From Streptomyces canus (GTDB lineage: Bacteria > Actinomycetota > Actinomycetes > Streptomycetales > Streptomycetaceae), in the NCBI RefSeq assembly GCF_030815415.1, contig NZ_JAUSWW010000001.1, positions 3,844,001 to 3,908,000 on the forward strand: a stretch of DNA of 64,000 bases, written 5' to 3'. The notes beneath the pieces are model-generated. The model was not told the origin of the DNA. It did not search any database and saw only the letters and a list, made by a program, of their open reading frames with translations. Below are positions 1 to 9,965 of the stretch, one piece after another. A program made the translations under genes and the position numbers. Position 1 is the first letter of the stretch; each line of letters begins with the position of its first letter.

Positions 1-870
1 CGCTACTTCCTCGCGGTGGCCGAGGACCTGCACTTCACGCGTGCGGCCGAACGGCTGTATGTGTCTCAGCCCAGCCTGAGCAAGCAAGTGCGAGCTCTGG
101 AGCGGCAGTTGGGTGTCGAGCTGTTCCGCCGCGACCGGCACGGCGTGGCGCTCACCGGGGCGGGCGAGGCGCTGCTGCCGCATGCCCGGCGGGTGCTGGC
201 CGACTGGGTGGAGGGCGCGGCGGCGGTGGCGGCGGCCCGCTCGGCCCAGCGCAGCACGCTGGTCGTGGGGATGAGCACCAGCCCGGGCCGCGGCGGACTG
301 CTGCCGGCGATCCGGTCCCGTTTCACCGCGGGCCATCCGGACGCGGCACTGCGGGTGCGCCAGGTGAGCTGGGAGGACCCCACCGCGGGCCTGGCGGACG
401 GGGACGCGGACGTCGCGTTCGTCTGGCTGCCTCTGCCGGACGCCGACCGCTACGCGTGGACGGTGGTCGCCGAGGAACCCCGCCTGATCGCCCTCCCGGA
501 GACCCACCCCCTGGCGTCCCGCCCGGAACTCGACTTCGCCGACCTCGCCGACGAACCGTTCCTCGCCCTCCCCGAGAGCGCGGGCCCCCTGCGTGACCAC
601 TGGCTCGCCCTCGACGAACGCGCCGGCCGCCCGGCCCGCGTCGGCGCGGAGATCGCCGGCACGGAGGAGACGTACGAGGCCCTGGTCGCCGGCCTCGGCA
701 TCTGCCTGGTCGCCGAGGGCAACGCCCCGCTGATCACGCTGGGCGGAGTGGTGACGCGGGCGGTGCGCGGGGTGAGCCCGAGCCGGTATGTCCTCGCCTG
801 GCGGGAGGGGGACCGCAGACCGCTGGTACGGGCGTACGCGGAGGCGTGCCGGTCGGTCGCGGGAGTCTGA
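1..870 (+). CDS. LysR-family transcriptional regulator (5' end cut by window edge)
   Basis: The reading frame is open from base 1, so the start codon and roughly ten N-terminal residues lie outside the window. The N-terminal part is a LysR winged helix-turn-helix, visible as HFTRAAERLYVSQPSLSKQ followed by LGVELFRR. The rest, about 200 residues, is the usual effector-binding domain. Family members bind DNA as tetramers and respond to small ligands; no ligand can be inferred here. The next gene starts 46 bases downstream on the same strand, so co-transcription is possible, although LysR targets are more often divergent and that side is not visible. Confidence 0.9.
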   Translation, partial: RYFLAVAEDLHFTRAAERLYVSQPSLSKQVRALERQLGVELFRRDRHGVALTGAGEALLPHARRVLADWVEGAAAVAAARSAQRSTLVVGMSTSPGRGGLLPAIRSRFTAGHPDAALRVRQVSWEDPTAGLADGDADVAFVWLPLPDADRYAWTVVAEEPRLIALPETHPLASRPELDFADLADEPFLALPESAGPLRDHWLALDERAGRPARVGAEIAGTEETYEALVAGLGICLVAEGNAPLITLGGVVTRAVRGVSPSRYVLAWREGDRRPLVRAYAEACRSVAGV

Positions 871-916
871 CAGGGCGGCTGCTTCGCGGCGCGCCGGGGC
901 TGTCTACGATCGCCGC

Positions 917-1825
917 ATGAGCGCGTGGAAGAGGGCCCTGGACGCGGCGGGGATCCGGGAGCCGGAGCTGCGGAGCGACTACGACGCCCAGCGGCGGCTG
1001 GTGGCGCGCGAGCGGCGCAGTTCGTATCTCGCGGCCCGGGTGCTGCTGCCGCGGCCGATGCTGCCGCACGTGATGGCCGCGACAGCCGTGATGCACCACG
1101 GGGACGACCTCCTGGACACCGGCCCGAAGCACCTGCGGGTGGCGGCGTGGGCGTCCTGGGAGCAGCGGGTGCGCGAGGCGCTGGAGAAGGGCGTGGCCGA
1201 CGATCCGCCGATCCGCGCGTTCCTGCACACCGTGACCGCGTATCCGCGGCTCTGGGAGGTGACGGAGGAATATCTGGCCACCGCCACAGCCGAGTTGGAG
1301 TTCACCGGTTTCACGACGGAGGCCGACTTCCAGGCCTATGTGGACGCCTACTCGCTGCCCGCTTACCTGCTGGTCGGCACCTTGCTGGGGCCGGAGACCG
1401 ACGACGGACGGTACCGGGCGCTGTCCCGGACCCTCATCGAGGGCAGCCAGCGGCTGGACTTCGTCAACGACCTCGCCGAGGACCTCCCGGAAGGCCGCCT
1501 CGGCATCCCGGACGAGACCCTGCGGCGCTACTCGCTCACGCTGGAGGACCTCACGGCGGGCCGAGCCTCACCAGGCCTGCGCGACCTGGTGCACGACCAG
1601 GTCGACACCGCCCGGACCGCCCTGAAGGCGGCACGCGAACTGCCCGCCCTGGCGGCGCCCCCGGGCCGGGCGCTGCTGAGCGCGGTGATCGAGATCGAAC
1701 TCCTGACCGCGGACGCGGTGTCGGCGCGCGGAACGGGGCTGCTGCACGGCTCCGCGAGCCCGCCGCTGCCGGGCACGCTGAAGGTGCTGCGGAACGCCCG
1801 CAGGCTGCGCCGAACGACGTCCTGA
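917..1825 (+). CDS. Squalene/phytoene synthase-like protein
   Basis: This 302-residue protein has the two Asp-rich metal-binding motifs of trans-isoprenyl diphosphate synthases of the squalene/phytoene type: HHGDDLLD near residue 60 and VNDLAEDLPEGRLGIP near residue 185. Family members condense two prenyl diphosphates head to head. No carotenoid or hopanoid genes lie beside it, so product and substrate are unknown. The first motif, DDLLD, is close to the classical DxxxD. The ATG at 917 was chosen because the homologous region begins just after it; no strong ribosome-binding site is visible. It follows the LysR gene closely and may be its target or partner. Confidence 0.8.
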   Translation: MSAWKRALDAAGIREPELRSDYDAQRRLVARERRSSYLAARVLLPRPMLPHVMAATAVMHHGDDLLDTGPKHLRVAAWASWEQRVREALEKGVADDPPIRAFLHTVTAYPRLWEVTEEYLATATAELEFTGFTTEADFQAYVDAYSLPAYLLVGTLLGPETDDGRYRALSRTLIEGSQRLDFVNDLAEDLPEGRLGIPDETLRRYSLTLEDLTAGRASPGLRDLVHDQVDTARTALKAARELPALAAPPGRALLSAVIEIELLTADAVSARGTGLLHGSASPPLPGTLKVLRNARRLRRTTS

Positions 1826-1909
1826 CCGGGAGCTCCCGACGACGTGAAGGCGGTCGCCCCCGTTGACGATCTCGTGGCCCGGACCCCGTCGAGTCGCTAC
1901 GGTTGAGCC

Positions 1910-2491
1910 ATGACCGCACTGCCCGACTGGATGCGCCCGCCGCGCGCGGAAGGCTGGTTCGCGGAGGACCTGGACCGCCTCCCCGAGGCACCCCGCCATA
2001 CCGAGCTGATCGACGGAGCTCTCGTCTTCATGCTGTCGCCCCAGCGAGCCTGGCACGGCCGCCTCGTCACTGCCCTGACCACCACGCTGATGGCGCAGGC
2101 GCCAGCCGGTTTCGAGGTCGAGCGGGAGATGACGATCCGCCTCGATGACCGAAGCCGCCCCGAGCCAGACCTGTTGCTCACGGACCTGCCCTACGACCCC
2201 AACCGCACCTGGTACGCCCCCGAGGACGTGAAACTCGTCATCGAGGTCGTCTCCCCCGAGTCCGCCCACCGCGACCGCACGGTCAAGCTCCGCAAGTACG
2301 CGGAGGCGGGCATCCCGCACTACTGGTGCGTCGAGGACGAGGACGGGGCGCCCGTCGTCCACGTCTACGAACTCGACGAACCGACCGGCCGCTACGCACC
2401 CGGGGGTATCTTCCGGGGCACCCTGGAGCGCCCCGTGCCTTTCGAGATCAGCCTGGATCTCGACAAGCTCACCCCGCCGAGCGGGAAGTAG
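1910..2491 (+). CDS. Uma2-family (DUF820) PD-(D/E)XK nuclease-like protein
   Basis: The 193-residue protein has the restriction-endonuclease-like fold signature of the Uma2 family: PEPDLLL around residue 82, VIEVVSPES around residue 104, then the Lys-containing stretch RDRTVKLRKYAEAGIPHYW. These supply the acidic and Lys residues of a PD-(D/E)XK active site. The family is greatly expanded in Streptomyces and cyanobacteria and its biological role is not established. The gene stands alone between the phytoene-synthase-like gene and a strong hairpin. Confidence 0.9.
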   Translation: MTALPDWMRPPRAEGWFAEDLDRLPEAPRHTELIDGALVFMLSPQRAWHGRLVTALTTTLMAQAPAGFEVEREMTIRLDDRSRPEPDLLLTDLPYDPNRTWYAPEDVKLVIEVVSPESAHRDRTVKLRKYAEAGIPHYWCVEDEDGAPVVHVYELDEPTGRYAPGGIFRGTLERPVPFEISLDLDKLTPPSGK

Positions 2492-2507
2492 AAGTCGTAC
2501 GGGAACG

Positions 2508-2545
2508 CGGAGGGGGCCGGGCTCACCAGAGCCCGGCCCCCTCCG
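2508..2545. terminator. Bidirectional hairpin terminator
   Basis: A perfect 16-bp stem (arms 2508-2523 and 2530-2545) with a 6-base loop lies between the Uma2 gene on the plus strand and the FkbM gene on the minus strand. It probably ends both convergent transcripts. There is no T-run, as is common in Streptomyces. Confidence 0.75.
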
Positions 2546-2585
2546 TCACGGCTGATCAGACGTTGAAGCGGAAATCAGCACAGAA

Positions 2586-3662
2586 TCAGCACGGTTCGAA
2601 CAAGGCGGCATCGAACGGTTCATCACCTACGCGGCGTTCGGACAGTCGCACGCGCTCGGCCCTCGGGACTGGTGACGTCGCATGTTCAAGTGTCGCGCAT
2701 TCGCAGTGCACGAATGACCAGTCGTCACGCGGAGTGAACGTTGTGCGCCGCAGATACGGGGCGTTCCAGCCGCGGGGGAAGGAGGCACCGGCGGGGACCA
2801 TCAGGTTGGTGCGCTCGTCGCACGCCAGGATGGCCCTGAGCCAGGTGCGTACCGCGAGGTGGAAGTCGTACGTGAGCGGCGCGGGCGCAAGCAGCCAGTC
2901 GCGGCACTGACTGCCCACATGCCGACGGTAGTCGCCGCGGTTTCTGCCGGGCCACGGGCTCTCCGGCTGGAGGAGATGCAGTCCGTATCCCAGCTCGGTG
3001 AGCACATCCAAGGCCCGGCCCAAGGCGTCATGGTCGGAGCCGGGCAGGATCTCCAGCACGATCCAGGGCCGGTGCCGGCGCACCGTCTCCAGCGCGCCCG
3101 CCAGCACCTGGCCCTCCAGCGTCTCCACATCGATCTTGATGAGGTGGGGCCGGGCCGACCGTTCCTCGGTGAACGCGTCCAGCGTGGTGACCGGCACGCT
3201 CACCGTCTCGGTGTGCTTGCGATGCGCGGCGTTGAGGGAGTTGGAGGATTCGGCCTTCAGGGACAGACAGAGCTCGGCGGTGCCCGGCGTGTCGGAGACC
3301 GCCGAGGTGATCAGCTCGAAGCCGAGGCCGTTGTGCCGGCGGATGTCCCCACAGATGCGTGCCGTGTCCGGTGTCGGTTCGAAGGCGTGCACCGACAGCC
3401 GGTGGCCGTACACCGCGTCGATCAGTGCCGCGTAGAGCCCGATGTGGGCGCCGACGTCGTACACCGCGCTGCCCGGCGGCGCCTGCTGCGCCAGAGCCAG
3501 CAGCGTCGCCTGGGTCACGGGCTCGTACCCCGCCAGGCCCGATCGGCGCAGCTGCCGCTGTACGGCGGTCTGCTTGCGGCTCAGGACGTTGAGCGCGCGT
3601 GGGTAGGAGCCGTCGGCCTCGAGGACGCCGGGATGGTGAGGGAGCCTGATGGCGAGGGGCAT
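2586..3662 (-). CDS. FkbM-family methyltransferase
   Basis: A 358-residue class I SAM-dependent methyltransferase of the FkbM type. SAM motif I is VYDVGAHIGLY near residue 70, and the family-typical block KIDVETLEGQVLAGA followed by PWIVLEI lies near residues 180-205. FkbM enzymes O-methylate sugars and polyketides. The start lies 82 bases inside the 3' end of the upstream Stealth gene, so the two are translationally linked. That suggests it methylates a glycan made or modified with the Stealth protein. The C-terminal 100 residues after the Rossmann core are unassigned. The ATG at 3662 is the best start in frame, with only a weak upstream GGAAG. Confidence 0.85.
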   Translation of the reverse strand: MPLAIRLPHHPGVLEADGSYPRALNVLSRKQTAVQRQLRRSGLAGYEPVTQATLLALAQQAPPGSAVYDVGAHIGLYAALIDAVYGHRLSVHAFEPTPDTARICGDIRRHNGLGFELITSAVSDTPGTAELCLSLKAESSNSLNAAHRKHTETVSVPVTTLDAFTEERSARPHLIKIDVETLEGQVLAGALETVRRHRPWIVLEILPGSDHDALGRALDVLTELGYGLHLLQPESPWPGRNRGDYRRHVGSQCRDWLLAPAPLTYDFHLAVRTWLRAILACDERTNLMVPAGASFPRGWNAPYLRRTTFTPRDDWSFVHCECATLEHATSPVPRAERVRLSERRVGDEPFDAALFEPC

Positions 3663-5497
3663 GGCAGGGAGAGCGCTTCCTTGTGGTCGGGCTGGTGCTC
3701 GAAGGGACTGGGGGCGGGGAAGTAGCCGTCCAGAAAGTGCTGTACGAGTGCCACATCGGTGTGGCGCTCGGCGTCGCAGGTCACCGTGTCGTTGAGGCAG
3801 AAGGCGACATTCGATCTGGAGGCCAGCAGACGGCTCAGCCGCGGGGCGATGCCGGGCTGGGAGATGTCGATGTAGTCGTAACGGATGCTGCCGGGCACGG
3901 CCCGGCCCGTGTGGAATGCGTAGTAGTGGTGCAGCGAGTTGGTGATCGAGATGTCGTCCGGGCTGCGGAAGGCGTGGGCGGCGGTGCGCCGGTGTTCGTC
4001 CGCGAAGACCTGTTCGATCTCCGCGAGCACACTGCGCCGCAGCGCGCACGGTGTGTGCTTCATCTTCTGGGTGATGCTGCTGCCGAAGCGTGCCTGAAGG
4101 AGCCGGCGGTTGGTGAGGCCCGCGGCGGAGACCGGTACGTCGTCCGCGCCCGCGCTTCCGACGGGCGGCAGCAACGCCTTCGAGAGGAAGAACTTGCTGA
4201 TGCCGTTGGCCAGGAAGAACTGCTGCGGCACCGTGGGGCGCCCGAGGAAGACGTCGTCGTTGAAGTAGAGGAACTGCTCGGCGAGCCCCTCGATGTGATG
4301 CAGCTGGCTCTCGATGGCGTGCGAGTTGAACGTCGGGAGGACGGCAGGGTCGGTGAAGATCTCCCGGTGGTCGACGACCGTGAGCCGGGGATGTCCGGTG
4401 TCCAGCCAAGCGGGCACCTGCTGGTCGGTGACGAGGTAGACATGCCGGATCCAGGGGGCGTACATGTGCAGCGAGCGCAGCGAATAGCGCAGCTCGTCAC
4501 GGCTGAGATAGCGGGCCGCGTTGGCGGCCTGCGGGTGGTACGGCTCCCCCACGACCGTCGCGCGGCGCCGCTGCCATTCGGGGTCGGAGCCGTCGACCCA
4601 GGTGTACACGGCGTCGATGGGGAAGTGGATGTCGTCGGGCACCGGCTCGGCGAACTCGCGCCGGGTGCGTACGGTGGCGGGCTGCGGCCGGGTGTGCTCG
4701 GACGCGAGTCGGGTGAAGCGGCGACCGGGGACCTCGACCGTGGGCGCCTCCCGGCAGACGCGCTCGCAGGTACGGTTGCGGCGCGGCGCCACGAGTTCGG
4801 CGCCCCCCTCGGACGGTCGCCAGACCTCGATGTCGCAGCCGTAGCCCGCACCGAGCACCATGCCGGGTGCGGCGGCGTCGGCCAGATAGCAGAAGACGCG
4901 GATGACCTGCCGGCCGGCGGCACGGTGCCAGGAACGCCGGGAGCCGACCGGTTCGGCGCGCCGGTCCCGGGCCCGCTCGGATCCACCCGTCCGCGTGAGG
5001 TAGGCCGGCACGTCCGCGCCCATGGCGACCAGTGCGCTTTCGGCTGCCGCCCGGTCTTCGGAGCTGATCCCCACGGCGGAGGAGGTGCTCGCGGCATTGC
5101 GTACGACGAAGTGCTCCACGCCCGCCTTTTCCAGCGTGCTCAGCACCAGTCGCAGATTGTGCTCCCGGGCCAGAAGGGGCGTCACGCCCTCCTGCAACAG
5201 GGCGATTCGGGCCCCTCCGGCGGTCCGTACGGGAACCCGTTCGCCGTCCCGCAGCAGTCCCAGGCGCTTCAGGCGCGCGCAGAGCCGGCGGTGCCGCGCC
5301 TCGCGCACCAAGGCCGCCGGTCTCTCCAGCCGCTGCCGCAGCCTCTCCCACTGCTCCGCACCGAACCAGGCCCGCACGGCCCTGCGCATCCGCAGGGGCA
5401 GCAGCCTCCGATAGGTCCTGAGCATCACGGACGGCGGTGCAGCCTGAAGCTGCGCGGCGCGGCGCGCATCGGCCTGCGCCGGGAGTTTGACGGTCAT
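3581..5497 (-). CDS. Stealth-family polysaccharide phosphotransferase
   Basis: This 638-residue protein carries the conserved Stealth regions. CR1 is IDAVYTWVDGSDPEW near residue 295; CR2 runs from DELRYSLRSLHMYAPW to FLYFNDDVFLG (about 332-420); CR3 contains HTPCALRRSVL near 480; CR4-like sequence lies near 570. Stealth proteins are hexose-1-phosphate transferases that build phosphate-linked polysaccharides such as capsules. The first ~280 residues are an unassigned N-terminal region. The ATG at 5497 was chosen over one at 5536 because AGGGG sits 8 bases upstream. The 3' end overlaps the FkbM gene by 82 bases, forming a two-gene glycan operon. Confidence 0.88.
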   Translation of the reverse strand: MTVKLPAQADARRAAQLQAAPPSVMLRTYRRLLPLRMRRAVRAWFGAEQWERLRQRLERPAALVREARHRRLCARLKRLGLLRDGERVPVRTAGGARIALLQEGVTPLLAREHNLRLVLSTLEKAGVEHFVVRNAASTSSAVGISSEDRAAAESALVAMGADVPAYLTRTGGSERARDRRAEPVGSRRSWHRAAGRQVIRVFCYLADAAAPGMVLGAGYGCDIEVWRPSEGGAELVAPRRNRTCERVCREAPTVEVPGRRFTRLASEHTRPQPATVRTRREFAEPVPDDIHFPIDAVYTWVDGSDPEWQRRRATVVGEPYHPQAANAARYLSRDELRYSLRSLHMYAPWIRHVYLVTDQQVPAWLDTGHPRLTVVDHREIFTDPAVLPTFNSHAIESQLHHIEGLAEQFLYFNDDVFLGRPTVPQQFFLANGISKFFLSKALLPPVGSAGADDVPVSAAGLTNRRLLQARFGSSITQKMKHTPCALRRSVLAEIEQVFADEHRRTAAHAFRSPDDISITNSLHHYYAFHTGRAVPGSIRYDYIDISQPGIAPRLSRLLASRSNVAFCLNDTVTCDAERHTDVALVQHFLDGYFPAPSPFEHQPDHKEALSLPCPSPSGSLTIPASSRPTAPTHARSTS

Positions 5498-5889
5498 GGC
5501 ACACCCCTGGTCTGTGTCGTCCAGGTGTCTATGCACTTGCCCGCCGGGCGAATATCAGATATGGGCGGAAACAGCCTGATTGTCCTAATGCCTCAGCCTC
5601 ACGCGGCAGGCCGGTCGGCGTACAAGAGACGCGATCTTGTCTGAGGCACCGATGCCCACGAGGTGATCCGTGCTGCCTCCCCTTTCTACTACCGGCACCA
5701 AGCCGACAACGCGATCCTCGTCCTGCAATCACCCAACTAGTTGTGGCCCGACAACCCGGCCCATCCTGGCCTTCCAGCCATACCCGACCGAACCAGCAAC
5801 GGCTCAGCAACCGGAAACCCCGCCCGGATTCAACTACCGGACGGAAATGCCGTGACCTGCACAAACACTGCGCCCCATCTCGCGAACCC
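5498..5889. other. Non-coding stretch upstream of the Stealth gene
   Basis: No convincing gene was found here. The stretch has lower GC than its neighbours (for example 5690-5880), no consistent codon bias on either strand, and contains the presumed Stealth promoter near 5500-5600. It borders the decayed integrase and may be element debris. Confidence 0.5.
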
Positions 5890-5904
5890 AGCCCTTGACG
5901 TTCT

Positions 5905-6110
5905 TGACTTTGGTGGGCCTGTGGCCGAGTGAGCGGGAAACCTCGTGAATGGGATGCCGTTCGCGAGCGCCGTCGAGGCGAAGAAGTCCCGCAGAGGCGC
6001 GGCGTGCACTTCGCCCGGCCCTGGCTGTCCACCAGCCCCGCAGCCATGGGCGCCTTCTTGAACTGGTGACCGTACGTCGAAATGGCGACGCCCGGAACCC
6101 GTACGGCGCT
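5905..6110 (-). pseudogene. Frameshifted C-terminal fragment of a tyrosine recombinase (integrase)
   Basis: Reading the minus strand and switching frames reconstructs the C-terminal end of an actinobacterial phage/ICE-type tyrosine integrase. One frame gives STYGHQFKKAPMAAGLVDSQ and then GRAKCTP (about 6085-6003). A second gives LRDFFASTALANGI (about 5993-5951). A third gives PIHEVSRSLGHRPTKV (about 5953-5905). The LRDFFAS and IHEVSR.LGH blocks resemble the Arg box II region of the catalytic domain. At least two indels separate the pieces, and similarity stops after LGHR, before the catalytic Tyr. Upstream domains are absent. It is a dead remnant of an integrated element. Confidence 0.7.
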
Positions 6111-6225
6111 GCCGCAGAGTCCGCACTATGCGGCGCAGGCTGGCGTGCCGCCACCGGTACAGCGGCGGCGCGTCAGTCGGCGCCGTGTGGCGACACGTCT
6201 CCGGTGGGCCCTGTTCAGTGCTCGG

Positions 6226-6677
6226 TCAGCGAAGGGCGTCGTTGGTGCGGGCGGTCCAGATCGCCAGGGCGGCGAGGAGGGCGCAGGCTCCGCCGAGCCA
6301 CAGCACACCCTGGAGGGTGAGCGTGTCGACGATGACGCCGCCGACCAGCGCGCCGAGGCCGATGGACAGGTTGAGCACCGCCACCCACAGCGAAGAGGCC
6401 GTTTCCTCCGCCCGCGGGGCGGCCTTGATCATCCAGGTCTGGGGGCCCACGGAACACCGCCGTAGGAGAGACCCCAGACGATCAGCAGGATGGCGCCGCC
6501 GACCGGGGTCTGGCCCAGCAGCAGGAAGAGCGGCATCGCGACCGCCAGGGCCACGGAGATGATCAGCACGGTCCGGTGCACCTGACGGGAGAGCGCCGAG
6601 CCGGCGACGAAGTTGCCGATCATGCCGGCCACGCCGAACCCGAACAGCAGCGGACCGCCGTAGCGCTCGTTGATCGG
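6226..6677 (-). pseudogene. Truncated, frameshifted MFS transporter (C-terminal part)
   Basis: The minus strand encodes the last ~150 residues of a major facilitator transporter in two frames. The first carries GMIGNFVAGSALSRQVHRT, two hydrophobic helices and LSYGGVP; the second resumes at GPQTWMIKAAPRAEETASSL and ends with two more helices. One missing base near 6447 explains the break. The 5' half is missing: the frame is interrupted at 6678-6680 by the stop codon of yoeB, so a junction has fused the fragment directly behind the toxin gene. It cannot produce a working transporter. Confidence 0.8.
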
Positions 6678-6932
6678 TCAGTAGTGGTAACGAGCCGCGA
6701 GGATGACGATCTCCTTGTCGGTCACCAGGTAGACGAGGCGCTGCTCATCGTCGATCCGCCGGGACCACGCTCCGGGCAAGTGGTACTTCAGCGGCTCGGG
6801 CTTGCCGATACCGGTGAAAGGATCCCGCCTGACGTCCTCAATGAGCTTGTTGATCCGCACCAGCATCTTACGGTCGTTCTTGAGCCAGGACGTGTAGTCC
6901 TCCCAGCCCTGATCCTCAAAGGCAAGCCTCAC
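6678..6932 (-). CDS. yoeB: YoeB-family toxin (Txe/YoeB)
   Basis: This 84-residue protein is a full-length YoeB: FEDQGWEDYTSWLKNDRKM at the N terminus, RINKLIEDVRRDPFTGIGKP and PLKYHLPGAWSRRIDDEQRL in the centre, and the diagnostic C-terminal ARYHY. YoeB binds the ribosomal A site and cleaves mRNA; the central Arg and C-terminal His/Tyr are the catalytic region and all are present. It overlaps the 3' end of the antitoxin gene by 4 bases, the standard YefM-YoeB layout. The frame continues directly into the MFS remnant after the stop. Confidence 0.92.
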   Translation of the reverse strand: MRLAFEDQGWEDYTSWLKNDRKMLVRINKLIEDVRRDPFTGIGKPEPLKYHLPGAWSRRIDDEQRLVYLVTDKEIVILAARYHY

Positions 6933-7210
6933 GCAGTACCCGCAGCAGGGTCCACCGCATCCGGATCGATCAGCTCGCGCTCCGACACGTTGATGTTGGC
7001 CAGGGCGTTCTCATATGCCTTGAGCAGCCGACGAGCGTTCACCGGAGAGCGCAGGAGGTATGAGCCCTCGCGCAGCGCCGCGTAGTCCTCCGCCGAGACG
7101 AGCACGGCGTTGCCGTGCTTGGAGACGATCTCGATGGCCTCGTGATCGTCGTTGACCTTCTTGATCAGCGGAAAGAGAGCCTTGCGGGCTTCGCTCGCAG
7201 TTATCGACAT
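6929..7210 (-). CDS. yefM: YefM-family antitoxin (Phd/YefM)
   Basis: A 93-residue Phd/YefM antitoxin with the N-terminal DNA-binding part MSITASEARKALFPLIKKVN and the later NAVLVSAEDYAAL block. It neutralises YoeB and represses its own promoter with YoeB as co-repressor. The start at 7210 is preferred over an upstream in-frame ATG because GAGGGAG lies 7-8 bases ahead and the family begins here. An inverted repeat just upstream (7233-7250) is a plausible operator. Confidence 0.92.
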   Translation of the reverse strand: MSITASEARKALFPLIKKVNDDHEAIEIVSKHGNAVLVSAEDYAALREGSYLLRSPVNARRLLKAYENALANINVSERELIDPDAVDPAAGTA

Positions 7211-7232
7211 GGATTGACTCCCTCTACCAAGT

Positions 7233-7250
7233 GGTACCGAATAACGTACC
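7233..7250. promoter_or_regulatory. Candidate YefM operator
   Basis: A perfect inverted repeat GGTAC-N8-GTACC lies 23-40 bases upstream of the yefM start codon. YefM/YoeB complexes autoregulate through short palindromes with a TGTACA-like core, so this is a likely operator; that is an inference from position and symmetry. Confidence 0.55.
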
Positions 7251-7298
7251 GCTAATGGCCGCCTGAAGCGAAGCCAAACGAGTGACAACCCGTCAGGA

Positions 7299-7384
7299 AT
7301 CCCAGCACCATCCCAGCACGGGAAAGAGCCAGGGGCCCGACTTCGACGAGTCGAACCCCTCTGACCTGCGCATTTAATAAATGC
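7299..7384. repeat. Tandem 10-bp repeat and hairpins; possible old attachment end
   Basis: The minus strand carries two copies of GTGCTGGGAT in tandem (7299-7308 and 7310-7319), then a stem (7331-7360) whose right arm reads GAGGGGTTCGACTC on the minus strand and resembles a tRNA T-arm, then a 15-base palindrome (7370-7384). These resemble the arm-type repeats and tRNA-derived cores found at ends of integrated actinobacterial elements. The stem could equally be the terminator of ychF, which ends at 7404 on this strand. Confidence 0.35.
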
Positions 7385-7403
7385 TGACGTGGTGGATTTG
7401 CGC

Positions 7404-8492
<1,089 letters not shown>

Positions 8493-8660
8493 GTTGCGAC
8501 TTCCCGTACGTGAGAGGAGAGGACTGAGGGCTGGGGCCGATCCACCAGTCTACGGCGTACCGGGCCCCGCCCCCTTCGAGGCGTCGAACACTTGGCCAAG
8601 GTCGATCCCTCGGCGTGTCTGAAGGGCGATTCTGCATATAAACCGTCCTAAGTTGGTCCG

Positions 8661-9191
8661 GTGGAGCAACACAGGACGCGACCCCCGCACATCCGAGCAC
8701 GACGCGAGACGCCATCCCTGCCCCCGCAGGCGGCCCGCGGCGGGCGCCGTCCGGCGGCCGTACGGCGGCCCGCTCCCCCGGTCGTGCAGGCGGTGCGGCG
8801 CTTCCCCAACCCCCGGCTCACCGGGCTCGGGGGTGGTCTGTTCTGCATCGCGGTGATGGTGGTGCTCGGCTGTCTCGACGCACTGACATTCGATTCGCTG
8901 ACGCTGTACGGCGTGCTGTTCCTGCCGGTGTGCGTGCTGACGGCCGTCTGGGTGCGGCGCAACGACCTGGTCACCGCACCCATCGTGGTGCCGATCGCCT
9001 TCGCCGCGGGCCTCGTGCCCGTCGCCCAGGGAGGCGACGGGTTCGGCGCCCGGCTGATGGGCCTCGTGACGGCCCTCGCCACCGAGGCCGGATGGCTCTA
9101 CGGCGGGACGCTCCTCGCCGGTCTGATCGTGACCGTACGGAAGATCCGGCTGATGAACCGCCGGCGGCAGGCGAACCGCCGGCCCGCGTGA
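8661..9191 (+). CDS. DUF6542-type membrane protein
   Basis: A 176-residue protein with a basic, Arg/Pro-rich N-terminal tail (about 50 residues) followed by four hydrophobic segments: GLFCIAVMVVLGCLDAL, LYGVLFLPVCVLTAV, IVVPIAFAAGLV and a last one near LYGGTLLAGLIVTV. It ends in a basic tail. The layout matches the actinobacterial DUF6542 family, which has no assigned function. The start is the GTG at 8661. It ends one base from the convergent end of ppgK. Confidence 0.8.
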   Translation: MEQHRTRPPHIRARRETPSLPPQAARGGRRPAAVRRPAPPVVQAVRRFPNPRLTGLGGGLFCIAVMVVLGCLDALTFDSLTLYGVLFLPVCVLTAVWVRRNDLVTAPIVVPIAFAAGLVPVAQGGDGFGARLMGLVTALATEAGWLYGGTLLAGLIVTVRKIRLMNRRRQANRRPA

Positions 9192-9192
9192 G

Positions 9193-9936
<744 letters not shown>

Positions 9937-9965
9937 GGCCCTACGTTACGACGGGCGACCGACAG

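Noticed and set aside
925..1866. Second long frame over the phytoene-synthase-like gene
   Set aside because: Out-of-frame Gly/Ala/Arg artefact; the 917-1825 frame has the prenyltransferase motifs.
3683..5644. 653-codon plus-strand frame opposite the Stealth gene
   Set aside because: Mirror image of Stealth, which has all family motifs on the minus strand.
5529..6047. 172-codon minus-strand open frame upstream of Stealth
   Set aside because: Only its first ~25 codons match integrase; the rest has Arg/Ser/Cys-rich noise, so it is treated as part of the integrase relic.
7331..7384. Possible tRNA gene on the minus strand
   Set aside because: The T-arm-like sequence has no matching acceptor or D-arm and the T-stem does not pair properly; the 5' half would fall in ychF. 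Kept only as an attachment-site hint.
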